This document shows, piece by piece, positions 36,179-45,101 of a stretch of 64,000 nucleotides of DNA. The stretch covers positions 1 through 64,000 of the forward strand of contig CAVZWU010000020.1 in NCBI GenBank assembly GCA_963779095.1. Reading direction: 5' to 3'. The first letter of the stretch is position 1. Every line of letters starts with the position of its first letter. The translations under genes were made by a program, and so were the position numbers. This DNA is from Roseiarcus sp963779095 (GTDB lineage: Bacteria > Pseudomonadota > Alphaproteobacteria > Rhizobiales > Beijerinckiaceae). The notes under the pieces are model-generated. The model was given only the letters and a program-made list of their open reading frames with translations, did not search any database and was not told the origin of the DNA.

Positions 36179-36934
36179 TCACTTGAGAGTCGCGACGATC
36201 TTCTGGATCTCGGACGGGGTATGCTCGCCGGCGAGCGGCGTGCCGGGCACGAGATATTTGCCCATCGCCAGGCCCCCGACCGGCGCCGGCTCGAAGCCGA
36301 TCTCCCTGATCAGCTTCGAGGCAAGCGCCTCGGCCTTCGGGTCGTCGCTCGCGATCGGGATGCCGATCGGCTCGCCCGGCCGATGCGCGTCAGCGGTCAA
36401 CTTGAGGAAATTGATCGCGTTGAACGCCCGCACGAGATGCGCGCCAGGCAGAAGCTTGGCGGTGGCGAGACCAGCCCCGCCCTGTTCCGCGACCCAGTTC
36501 ACCATCGCGTCGCCGTCCCGCCGCGCGATCGGGTTCGAAACGTCGATGACGAGCGGCTTGGCGGCGAGAGCTTTGCCGTAGTCCTTGCCGATCTCACCGA
36601 CCGCCGTATACGGCACGACGAGCAGGATGACGTCGCCGAACTTAACCGCCTGCTCGATCGTGCCCGCTTGCGCCGTCGGGCCCGCGCTGGCCACGAGCGC
36701 CTTGAGTTCATCGGGATGCCTCGAGGAAAACATCACCGGATGGCCCTGTTTGGCGAAGAGCGTGCCGAGCGCCCCGCCCTCGTGGCCAGCGCCGATCGTC
36801 GCGATTTTAAGTTGCGCACCGTCGCCGGCCGCAGCGAAGACGGCTGACGGCGCTGCGGCCGCCGCGCTTGCGGCGGCTCCTGCCGCGAAGCTAAGAAATC
36901 CGCGGCGGTCGAACGCGATGCGCAGATGTTTCAT
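36179..36934 (-). CDS. Tat-exported F420/NADP-dependent oxidoreductase-like protein
   Basis: A 251-residue protein with a Tat signal (DRRGFLSFAAGAAASAAAAA, cleavage near residue 35). The nucleotide fold KIATIGAGHEGGALGTLFAK, then VMFSSRHPDEL, VILLVVPYTAVGEIGKDYG and NAINFLKLTAD, is typical of the coenzyme F420-dependent NADP oxidoreductase family. These folds bind NADP(H); export is unusual and suggests folding with cofactor in the cytoplasm. Substrate unknown. It is followed by another exported oxidoreductase on the same strand. Confidence 0.78.
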   Translation of the reverse strand: MKHLRIAFDRRGFLSFAAGAAASAAAAAPSAVFAAAGDGAQLKIATIGAGHEGGALGTLFAKQGHPVMFSSRHPDELKALVASAGPTAQAGTIEQAVKFGDVILLVVPYTAVGEIGKDYGKALAAKPLVIDVSNPIARRDGDAMVNWVAEQGGAGLATAKLLPGAHLVRAFNAINFLKLTADAHRPGEPIGIPIASDDPKAEALASKLIREIGFEPAPVGGLAMGKYLVPGTPLAGEHTPSEIQKIVATLK

Positions 36935-36988
36935 GATCGGACTCCTCCAAGGCTATCGTAACGGGCTCGGACTACCAGCGACTTGCCG

Positions 36989-37885
36989 TTAAAGGGCATC
37001 GATGAAGGCGACCATCCGCTTGCGCTGTTCCTGATCGGGCAACAGGCCGCGCATCGCGCCAAGATTATCCGCCATATGCGCCGGATCGGAGGTGCCAGGA
37101 ATGACCACCGTCACTCGCGTGTCGCTGAGCAGGTACTTGAGAAAGAACTGCGCCCAGCTGCGCGCGAAGCCGGCGGCCCATCCGGGGACGGCCTGGCCGT
37201 GCACGGCGCGGAACAGGCGGCCGCGCCCGAAGGGGAGCGCGGTCAAAACGCCGGCTTTGACCTCGGCCGCTAACGGCAGGACGCGCTTCTCCGCTTCGCG
37301 GTCGTCAAGCGAATAGTCGATCTGCACGAAATCCGGCCGTTCGCGCTCCAGCACCGCCTCGACCGCGGGGAAATCGTCATGGAAAGTCGAGGTGATTCCG
37401 ATGTAGCGGCAAAGCCCCTGCGCTTTCCAGGCCCTGAACGGCGCGAGGGATTGCTGGGGATCGCGCACGTTGTGAAGCTGCAAGAGGTCGACCTTCGCCA
37501 TCTTTAGCCGGGCGAGCGAGCGCTTGAGCTCCGATGCGTCAGGCGCCTCGAGCTTGGTCGCTATGAAGACCTTGTCGCGCCAGGCGGCGCCGGCGATAAC
37601 GCCGCCCAGCACACTCTCGGCCTCGCCGTAGGATGACGCCGTATCGATAACGCGACCGCCAGCCTCAACCATCGTCCGAATGACCTGCCCGGCGGCCCGT
37701 CGGGTCCGCTCGTCGTCGCCGTCGAAGATACTGGCGGTGCCGAGGCCAACCACCGGCAGGCGCTCGCCTGAGCTCGGAATGGCGCGCGTGATGAGCGGCG
37801 CCGCCGCGCTTTGCGCCGAGGCCTTCCGCGCAAGCAGCGCGGCGGTGGCCAGCACGGCGAAATCTCGGCGGGTGATCCAGGTCAT
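36989..37885 (-). CDS. Aldo/keto reductase with twin-arginine signal
   Basis: A 298-residue protein. The N-terminal MTWITRRDFAVLATAALLAR is a Tat-like signal. The TIM barrel follows: LPVVGLGTASIFDGDD, GRVIDTASSYGEAESVLGG (catalytic D and Y), DKVFIATKLEAP (K) and VDLLQLHNVRDPQQ (H). SDTRVTVVIPGTSDPAHMADN matches the C-terminal cofactor loop. It is probably an NADPH-dependent carbonyl reductase acting outside the cytoplasm. It is two bases downstream of the transporter-like gene, hence probably an operon with it. Confidence 0.82.
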   Translation of the reverse strand: MTWITRRDFAVLATAALLARKASAQSAAAPLITRAIPSSGERLPVVGLGTASIFDGDDERTRRAAGQVIRTMVEAGGRVIDTASSYGEAESVLGGVIAGAAWRDKVFIATKLEAPDASELKRSLARLKMAKVDLLQLHNVRDPQQSLAPFRAWKAQGLCRYIGITSTFHDDFPAVEAVLERERPDFVQIDYSLDDREAEKRVLPLAAEVKAGVLTALPFGRGRLFRAVHGQAVPGWAAGFARSWAQFFLKYLLSDTRVTVVIPGTSDPAHMADNLGAMRGLLPDQEQRKRMVAFIDAL

Positions 37886-37887
37886 GC

Positions 37888-39078
37888 CTACTCTCCCGGC
37901 GCCGCCTGCAGCGCGGCGCGTCGTTCTTGCGCACGCCCTAGCCCCGCCGACAAAACGAGCCAAGCCGCCGCAACTGGCAAAGCGCACAGCGCGATCGCCG
38001 TAATCTTGAGTCCCAGCGCCTCCAGGCTGCCAAACAGCCAGCCATAGAACGCGTCGGACCCGCGATAGATCACCACGTCGATGAGGTTTTTCGCCTTGTA
38101 TTTCTCCCCGCGGCTGAGGACCGTGAAGAACACCTGCCGCGCTGGATTGGCGATCGCGAAGTTCATCCAGCGCTGGGCGACCTGGATCGACACCACAACG
38201 ATGAGGCTCGGCGCCGCCGCCAGCGCCGCGAAGCCCACGACATAGACCGCCGGTAGCGCCGCCGCCGCTATTCCTGCGCCGAACCGCTTGAGCAGCTGGC
38301 CCGTGGCGAACACTTGCGTTGCGAGAGTGAGCAGCCCGACCGCGAGGTCGATGCTTGCGAAGATGCGCGTCTGCGCGCCAGCTCCGTGAACGGTCGCGGC
38401 GACGATGTTGGCCTGTTCGAGATAGAGAATCGTCGCCCCGAAGGACAGCAGGCTGACCCACCCGGCGACGCCAAGCAGATAGGGCGAGCGGGCGAGCTCG
38501 GGCAGCGCGGCGAAGGCGCCGCCGCCAACCAGCGACGGCTCCGGACGCGGACCCTGGCGGGCATTCGTCGTATGCTCCAGCCGGTGGACGCAGAACACCG
38601 CAAGCTCCAGGAGCACGATAGCGGCGATCAGCAGGTTGACGGGGCCGAGCGGCGCTGCAAGGCCAATGGTGATGAGGGGGCCGAGCAGCGAGCCCGCCGT
38701 GCCGCCGGCGCCGATGAATCCGAACAGCCGCCGGCCTTGCTCGCTGTCGAAGAGGTCGGCCATGAACGACCAGAACACTGCGACGGCGAACAAGTTGAAC
38801 ACGCTGACCCAGACGAAGAAGACGCGCGCCACCGCCACCGGCGCGACGCCGAGGCTCAGCGTCAGCCAGAACACTGCGAGATTGGCGGCGAAGAAATGAT
38901 AGACGATTCCGATAAACCGGGCGCGCGGCAGTTTGGCCACCAGCGCCCCGTAAAGCGGCTGCATCACGAGCAGCGTTAGGAAGGTCGCGGTGAACATCCA
39001 CGGCAGCGCCTTGACGCCGCCGGCGATGCCCATCCGGTCGCGCAGCGGCCGCAGGACGTAATAGCCCGCCAGCAGCAT
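37888..39078 (-). CDS. NTP/NDP exchange-type (MFS-like) transporter, 5' end uncertain
   Basis: A membrane protein with at least ten hydrophobic segments: LPWMFTATFLTLLVMQPLYG, AVARVFFVWVSVFNLFAVAV, FGFIGAGGTAGSLLGPLITI, LIVVVSIQVAQRWMNFAIAN and others. YYVLRPLRDRMG and the FFTVLSRGEKYKAKNLIDV loop resemble bacterial ATP/ADP-translocase-like carriers. Family-like sequence continues upstream of the ATG at 39078 in the same frame (RWLGWAAPATPEERAAALW, to ~39150), but no good start codon is seen there. The true start may be non-ATG or lost to an indel. Substrate unknown. Confidence 0.72.
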   Translation of the reverse strand: MLLAGYYVLRPLRDRMGIAGGVKALPWMFTATFLTLLVMQPLYGALVAKLPRARFIGIVYHFFAANLAVFWLTLSLGVAPVAVARVFFVWVSVFNLFAVAVFWSFMADLFDSEQGRRLFGFIGAGGTAGSLLGPLITIGLAAPLGPVNLLIAAIVLLELAVFCVHRLEHTTNARQGPRPEPSLVGGGAFAALPELARSPYLLGVAGWVSLLSFGATILYLEQANIVAATVHGAGAQTRIFASIDLAVGLLTLATQVFATGQLLKRFGAGIAAAALPAVYVVGFAALAAAPSLIVVVSIQVAQRWMNFAIANPARQVFFTVLSRGEKYKAKNLIDVVIYRGSDAFYGWLFGSLEALGLKITAIALCALPVAAAWLVLSAGLGRAQERRAALQAAPGE

Positions 39079-39199
39079 GAAGAAATAGGCGAAGGACCAG
39101 AGGGCTGCCGCGCGCTCCTCGGGCGTCGCCGGCGCCGCCCATCCGAGCCAACGTTCGAGCAGCGACGCCGCGGCCGAGGCGCCGTGGGGGGGCCTAGGT

Positions 39200-39660
39200 G
39201 AGGGGTCGAATGGCTCAGGCTTTCGCAGCGACGCCTCCTGACGATGGCCCCTCGTGAGCCACCGATCTCAATCCCACATTCGGGACCCCGGCGCTGGCCG
39301 GCTTTGACTGCCGGCGCGCCACCGGCCTCAGAACTAAGAGCGGAAGAACCTCGTTCCTCTCGGCGCCGAAACCCGCCGCTTTTCCGTGATCGAGACCAGC
39401 CTCGCCCGTGGTTTTCCTCGAACTCTTGGCGCCAATCCCCATCTCGCCCGACGGAACACCAGTTTTGCCTGGAAAGCGGCGGCGCTAGGACGTTGAGGAT
39501 CACGATTGCGCGATCGCCCATTCGACGCCATGGTTTGGACTGGCTACCTTGCGTCCTAAGGGACAAACTCAAAGGGGGTTGGGACACGCTTGACGGCGTG
39601 AAGTGGTCCAGATGGCGTTGCCGCGCGCCTGAGGGTTCGACCGGAGAGGGGAGTGGGCAA
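39200..39660. other. Intergenic region, no gene seen
   Basis: The stretch between the transporter and the L,D-transpeptidase has no frame with family-like sequence and no repeat or hairpin I can support. It presumably contains both divergent promoters. Confidence 0.4.
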
Positions 39661-40191
39661 ATGGGGACTGTCTTTGCGCGCATTCTTGCGCTTGTGATTG
39701 TGTTCGCGGCGCCGGGCTACGCCTACGCGCATGTTGAGATCAACGTCGATCTCAGCTCGCAAACGATGACCGTCCATTCGGGCTCAGGCGAGACCTACGT
39801 CTGGCCGATTTCCTCAGGCAAGGCCGGTCATGCCACGCCCCGCGGCGTCTTCCGGCCGCGAGCGATGTACGTCATGGTCCACTCCGCCAAGTATGACAAC
39901 GCGCCGATGCCGCATTCCATCTTCTTCTATGGCCAATATGCGATCCACGGCACGAACGCGGTCGGCAATCTTGGCCGGCCGGCGTCGCACGGCTGCGTCC
40001 GCATCTCGCCTGCCCATGCGGCGACGTTGTTCGCCATGGTGCAGAGGCAGGGGGCGGAGATCCGCATCGTCGGATCTCCATTCAGCGATGTCGCCCGCGC
40101 TTCCAGGCATTCCGGATCGGCGCTCGGGTTCGCGCCGGTCCGCCATACGAGGACGCTCAAGCAATGGGCGCGCGATCCGCTCGTCGAGTGA
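39661..40191 (+). CDS. L,D-transpeptidase (YkuD/ErfK family)
   Basis: A 176-residue secreted protein with signal peptide RILALVIVFAAPGYAYAHV (cleavage near 22). The YkuD domain has INVDLSSQTMTVHSGSGETY, YGQYAIHGTNAVGNLGRPA and the catalytic SHGCVRISPAHAATL (His, Cys, Arg). These enzymes make 3-3 peptidoglycan crosslinks or attach proteins to the wall in the periplasm. The domain is minimal, with no LysM or other binding module. The start ATG at 39661 is chosen by the signal peptide. Confidence 0.88.
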   Translation: MGTVFARILALVIVFAAPGYAYAHVEINVDLSSQTMTVHSGSGETYVWPISSGKAGHATPRGVFRPRAMYVMVHSAKYDNAPMPHSIFFYGQYAIHGTNAVGNLGRPASHGCVRISPAHAATLFAMVQRQGAEIRIVGSPFSDVARASRHSGSALGFAPVRHTRTLKQWARDPLVE

Positions 40192-40337
40192 GGCGGCTGG
40201 CCTGAACGTTACGGGCGCATTAATGACGCGTCATCCGCGCCGAAATTCGTGCGCGGGGTGTCGCGTTTTCTTTCCGTTTAGGATATCAGGCCACCTTGGA
40301 ATTGAACCGGCGGAACGGCCGGTTGAGGAGGCCATTG

Positions 40338-41207
40338 GTGCAAAGACGTCAGTTTATCGCCGGCGCCGCCGGCCTGATTGCGGGCTCGCTCGCGCCGCGG
40401 CTGGCGATGGCGGACGTGCCGACGCCCTTTACGTTCGACATGGCGCCGCCGATGGACAATCGGGAGAAGTTCATCGCCTGGGGCGTGGCGCAACGGGGAG
40501 AGGATCCGAAATTCCTCGGCGAGCGATTCGACCGTTTCGGCGCGATGGTCCGCAACGAGGACCTGGTCAACGATCGCAACAAGCACGCCTTCCTTTTGAC
40601 GCCGCGCGAGAAATTCGTGCTGCAGCAGAATCTGGCCCGCGCCTATGACCACGCCTTTCTCGACATCGGCTACGGCGTTACGATTTCCGGCCCCCACATC
40701 GTTGGCCGGATGACTTCGAACATCGATCCCAAGCAGGGGGAGAAGGTGCTGGAGATCGGCACCGGCTCCGGTTACCAGTCCGCCTATCTCGCGCATCTGA
40801 CCGATCAGGTCCACACCATCGAGATCATCAAGCCGCTGGCCGAGCGCACGCGGGCGATTTACGACCAGCTCATCAAGGATGGCTATACGGAGTTCGAGGC
40901 GATCAAGAGCAAGGCCGCCGACGGCTATTATGGATGGGAAGAGGCGGCGCCGTTTGACAAGATCATCGTCACCTGCGGCATCGACCATGTTCCTCCGCCG
41001 CTGCTGCAGCAATTGAAGCCTGGAGGGATCATGGTCATTCCGGTCGGGCCGCCGGGAGCGCAGCGCGTGTTGAAGGTGGTCAAGACGCAACAGCCCGATG
41101 GCCAGATGACGGTCGCGCGATCCGACATCTACGGCGGCCGGATCGTCCCATTCGTTCCGTTCACCAAGCTTGAAGGCGAGCAGATCGTCGGCACGCACAA
41201 CAACTAG
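40338..41207 (+). CDS. Exported PCMT-type methyltransferase
   Basis: A 289-residue protein from a GTG start with GAGGAG just upstream: QRRQFIAGAAGLIAGSLAPR is a twin-arginine signal. The methyltransferase core has VLEIGTGSGYQSAYLAHL (SAM motif I), VHTIEIIKPLAERTRAIYDQ, FDKIIVTCGIDHVPPPLLQQ and LKPGGIMVIPVG, as in protein-L-isoaspartate O-methyltransferases. An exported SAM-dependent enzyme is odd, since SAM is cytoplasmic. The signal might act as an anchor, or the protein may have a changed role. Confidence 0.78.
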   Translation: MQRRQFIAGAAGLIAGSLAPRLAMADVPTPFTFDMAPPMDNREKFIAWGVAQRGEDPKFLGERFDRFGAMVRNEDLVNDRNKHAFLLTPREKFVLQQNLARAYDHAFLDIGYGVTISGPHIVGRMTSNIDPKQGEKVLEIGTGSGYQSAYLAHLTDQVHTIEIIKPLAERTRAIYDQLIKDGYTEFEAIKSKAADGYYGWEEAAPFDKIIVTCGIDHVPPPLLQQLKPGGIMVIPVGPPGAQRVLKVVKTQQPDGQMTVARSDIYGGRIVPFVPFTKLEGEQIVGTHNN

Positions 41208-41287
41208 CGCCCGGTTGACCCAAGAATCGCTCTCGACGCGGCGCCCGTCGCCCGGATTTCGGACCTGACCGGCCGCTCCGAGACGCA

Positions 41288-43980
41288 ATGAACGACGCGA
41301 GCAAAGTCCCGACCGCCGGCATCCTCGACGGGCGTCCCGAGCCTGACGCTGAGCCCGATTCGGCCTCGCGCGTCGGGCTCTATTTCGCCGTGGGCCTTGC
41401 CGCCGGCTCGGTCATCGCGCTGCAGATCGACGTCATGCGCGTCTTCGCCGTCGGCAGCTGGGCGCATTTCGGCTCGCTGGTGGTGAGCTTGGCGATGCTG
41501 GGCTTCGGCCTGGCGAGCGCGGTGATGACCGTCGCCAAGGACTGGTTCGCTCGCAACTGGCGCTGGGCCGCCACCGTTTCGCTCGCCCTGTTCGGCCCGC
41601 TCGCGGTCGGCGCCAACCTTTATGTGCAGCATCTCGGCTTCAACGCGATCTTCCTCGTCTCCGACCCGGCGCAGAAGTGGAAGCTGTTGGCGATCTTTCT
41701 TCGCGGAGCTGACGCCGTTCCTGGCGGGCGCGTTTTTCCTGGGATGCGTCTTTCTGAGGAGCAACCGCATTTTCGGCCGCGTCTACTTCGCCGACCTCGC
41801 CGGCGCTGGACTGTGCGGCCTGGTCTTCCTCTTGGCGATGTATGTCTTTACGCCCGCCAATTTGATCGCCGCGCCATTGGCGCTTTGGTTCGCGGCCTGT
41901 TTGGCCTGGGCGTTTGGACCGGGAGGGCGCGTGGCGCTCATTCCGTTTTTGGTCTGCGGCGTTGTCGCCTTTGCCGGCCATTTCGTCCTCCCGCAAGCCT
42001 TTGGCCTCAAGACGCTCGCGACGAACGACTACAAAGGCGTGGCCTACGCGCGCAAATTTCCGGATGCGAAAAAGGTTTACGAGAGCGCCTCGCCGTTCGG
42101 CTTTCTCGAGGCCTATTCGAGCTCCTATCTGCATTTCGCCCCCGGCCTGTCCGACAACGCCGGCTTCAATCTGCCAACCATGCCGGCCAACGCCTATCTC
42201 GGCCTCTACATCGACGGCGACGGCCCGATCGGCATCATGCGCGATCTGACCGACAAGGAAACCGCCTACTTCCACTACCTGCCGATGGTCTACCCTTATG
42301 TCATCAAGTCGGCGCCGAAGACGTTCATCGTCCAGTTCGGCGGCGGCATCTCGACCGAGGTCGCGCTGCACTCCGGCGCCAAGGAGGTGACGGTCGCCGA
42401 GGGCAATCGCGCCGTGCTCGAGGCGTTTCACGCCGACGTGATCCGCAAGTTCACCGGCGACATCCTGTCCAAGGTTCGCGTCATCGACTACGAGGGCCGC
42501 CACTTCCTCGCGCACACGAATGAGCGCTTCGACGTCATCGACCTCAGCCTCGCGGATTCGGTCGGCCTCTCCAATCCTGGCGGCTTCGCCATCACGGAAA
42601 AGTTCTCCTACACCAAGGAGGCGATGGAGACCTACATGCGCGCGCTCGCTCCTGGCGGCGTGCTGTCGGTCACGCTGTGGAACAAGGAGGAGCCGCCAAA
42701 GTCGGTCCTGAAGCTTTATGCGACGATGGCCGCGGCGGCGCGCGAGGTCGACCCCGCGCATCTGGCCAATTCCTTTTTCGTCGCCTCGATCGTACCTGTC
42801 GACGGCGACGGTCCTCTACAAGAACGGCGGCTTCACGCCCGAGGAGATCGAGAAGCTGCGCGCCCATACCCGGGCCATGTCGTTTGACGAGATCTATTCG
42901 CCCGGCTTCTTCTACGATCCGTCGCAGACCGACAGCACGCTTGCCGGTTACGTCGAACAGATTTTCGCCGGCGCGGCGGGGGCTCCGCCCGCGGGGCGAC
43001 CGTCGCAAGCCGCCAACGCGAACGATGGGACCGGCGATCAGGACGACGCCGGCCCGCCGTCCGGCCAAGCCGACGACGGCGTTTTGCCCGCGACGGTCAT
43101 GGGCCGGCTCGCCTGGCATGCGCTTATCGCTGGGCAATGGCCCGAAATCGCCGATCGCTACGTCTTCAACACGCGGGCGCTCACCAACGACGCGCCGTAC
43201 TTCGCCGCCTACGTCAAGACCGCTGACCTGCCCCGCGTGCTCGACAGACTCGAACTGTTGCAGGACGAATGGGGCTATCTCCTGATCTGGGCGACGCTCG
43301 GCGTCGCTTGCCTGACGGCGACTGTGCTGCTCGCCATACCCCTGATCTGGGGCTGGCGGACCATATTCTCGCGCTCGCGCGGCAAGGCGCTGACCGTGCT
43401 CTATTTTGCCTGTCTCGGCGCGGGCTACATCATGGTCGAGGTCGGCCTCATCGCGCATTTCGTCATGGCGCTGGGAAACCCGACGATTTCGGCGTCGGTG
43501 CTGATCACCGGCATGCTGGTGTTCTCGGGTCTCGGCGCGCTGACCTCGGAACGCGCCTTGCCTCATATGCGGAAGGTTATGCCGGTTCTGTTCCTCGCCG
43601 TCGGGGCCATGCTGATTCTTTACGGATTGTTTCTCGGGCATGCGCTCGACGCGATCGGCGCGATCGCCTATCCGGCCCGCCTCGTCATTTGCTTCCTTTT
43701 GATCGCCCCTCCGGCCTTCCTGATGGGCTTTCCGATGCCGATCGCGATGACGACGCTCGGACGTCTCGGCAAAGATCACATGTTCGTCTGGGCGTGGGGC
43801 GTCAACGGCTGCTTTTCGGTGATCGGGGCTGCGGCCGCGCCTGTTATTGCGACCAATTTCGGCCTCGCAGCGGTGATCGAGGTGGCTGGTCTCGCTTACC
43901 TCTTGGCGATTCCCGCGTTTTACGGCGTTATCGCTTCGGACCAAGGCCAAGGTTCAGTCGGGGGTGAAGCGCGGGCTTGA
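41288..43980 (+). CDS. Spermidine-synthase-like polytopic membrane protein, two frameshifts
   Basis: A protein of ~897 residues after correction. The N-terminal helices (VGLYFAVGLAAGSVIALQI, FGSLVVSLAMLGFGLASAVM) run to 41694-41702, where a base is lost. The next frame has more helices and a spermidine-synthase-like Rossmann domain (FIVQFGGGISTEVALHSGA, VTVAEGNRAVLEAF, RFDVIDLSLADSVGLSNP). A second slip near 42795-42800 leads to STATVLYKNGGFTPEEIEKL and a C-terminal set of helices (GKALTVLYFACLGAGYIMVE). Such fused proteins are annotated as spermidine-synthase-like or MFS; true aminopropyl transfer is doubtful. Confidence 0.75.
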
Positions 43981-44499
43981 TCGCGATGGTCACAGTCGGC
44001 GCTCGCGAGTCAAGACTGACGCTGAGACGACACATAACAATTTTGCAACGAATAGACGACAGCGCGCGGGTTCGTTGACCGCTCACAAAAAATTCATAAT
44101 TGCCAAACCTTTAATTGCCAAGCATCGCGCCGTCCGGGTCCGCGCGTAAGCCGGTCGCGCCGATTGGAGCGGACGCCGGTTCGCTCCGGCGCTGCAATTT
44201 GGGCGCCGCTGGTTACAACCGAGCCGTGATCTTGTCACTCGAATCAAGACTTTGCATAAAAACATAATTTAGTTGTTCAATAATTGTCCACTTTCGCCGT
44301 TGTTACGACGCTTTTTGGCCGCGGGAGGCAAGGTTGCGCGGTCGATCCGACCCGTGCCATAGTTGGCGACAGCAAGAAACGAGAGAAATTGCGGCCGCGG
44401 TTGGCATGTATGGGCAAGGCAAGCGGAAATAGAGAACAAGAATAGACGCTCGCGTAAGGGCGAATATAAGGGCGGTCGCATCTAGCTGGGCGCGGAATT
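43981..44499. other. AT-richer intergenic region before rhodanese/dnaA
   Basis: No coding frame is supportable. The sequence is clearly richer in A+T than its surroundings (for example 44085-44125 and 44250-44290). I looked for clustered DnaA boxes (TTATCCACA) and found none; attgtccac at 44284 is only a weak match. It may hold promoters for the rhodanese-dnaA genes. Confidence 0.4.
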
Positions 44500-44526
44500 G
44501 GGCCAGAGTTTTTTGTTGGCCCGTTT
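44500..44526 (+). terminator. Hairpin with short T-run
   Basis: GGGCCA (44500-44505) pairs with TGGCCC (44517-44522) around a T-rich loop, followed by gtttt. The stem is short and lies 62 bp before the rhodanese ATG, so it could be an attenuator in the leader or a terminator of upstream transcription. Confidence 0.35.
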
Positions 44527-44554
44527 TCAAGAATAGATTGAACTAAACAGGAAT

Positions 44555-44572
44555 CCGCAGTGTGGGCTGCGG
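44555..44572 (+). promoter_or_regulatory. Leader hairpin next to the rhodanese ribosome binding site
   Basis: CCGCAG (44555-44560) pairs with CTGCGG (44567-44572), immediately before GGAGAG and the ATG at 44584. In RNA it would place a stem against the ribosome binding site. A role in translation control is conjecture. Confidence 0.3.
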
Positions 44573-44583
44573 AGGGAGAGGCA

Positions 44584-45030
44584 ATGTCTTATCAGAATTT
44601 CGCTGGATATGCTGGAGATCTTCTTGCAATCGACGCCTATGCGCTGCTCGAGGGCGACTCCTCATCAGTTCTTATCGATGTTCGGACCCAGGCGGAGTGG
44701 ACCTACGTGGGGACACCAAACCTTCAAACGCTCGGTAAGACGCTATTGTTGTTGGAATGGCAAAGCTATCCTTCAATGGCGGTTGACGCCGAATTTGCTT
44801 CGCGCCTTGAAGCTATGCTGCAGTCAGGGGGCGTCGAGCGCGGCGCGCCGCTGATATTCTTGTGTCGTTCGGGGGCGCGATCGCGCCAGGCCGCAATCTC
44901 GATGACGAGCGCGGGATGGGGGCCATGTTTCAACGTGTCGGATGGTTTCGAAGGTCCGCTTGACGGCTCGCTTCGGAGGGGCGGCGTCAGCGGGTGGAAG
45001 GCGGGGGGGTTGCCCTGGTCGCAAACGTAA
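44584..45030 (+). CDS. Single-domain rhodanese-like protein
   Basis: A 148-residue protein starting at MSYQNFAGYAGDLLAIDAYA. SSSVLIDVRTQAEWTYVGTP and the active-site loop LIFLCRSGARSRQAAISM (catalytic Cys in CRSGARS) are standard rhodanese features. GFEGPLDGSLRRGGVSGWKA closes the fold. It probably handles persulfide sulfur in the cytoplasm. It lies 71 bp upstream of dnaA on the same strand. Confidence 0.9.
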   Translation: MSYQNFAGYAGDLLAIDAYALLEGDSSSVLIDVRTQAEWTYVGTPNLQTLGKTLLLLEWQSYPSMAVDAEFASRLEAMLQSGGVERGAPLIFLCRSGARSRQAAISMTSAGWGPCFNVSDGFEGPLDGSLRRGGVSGWKAGGLPWSQT

Positions 45031-45101
45031 AGCGTCGACCCGTGTCCCGTTCCTTGGCATCGCCGCTTTGCCGGGTGTCCACCTCGCGCCTGAGACAAAC
45101 C

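Noticed and set aside
43981..45101. Possible oriC next to dnaA
   Set aside because: The region is AT-richer, but no cluster of TTATCCACA-type boxes was found. Related bacteria usually have oriC away from dnaA.
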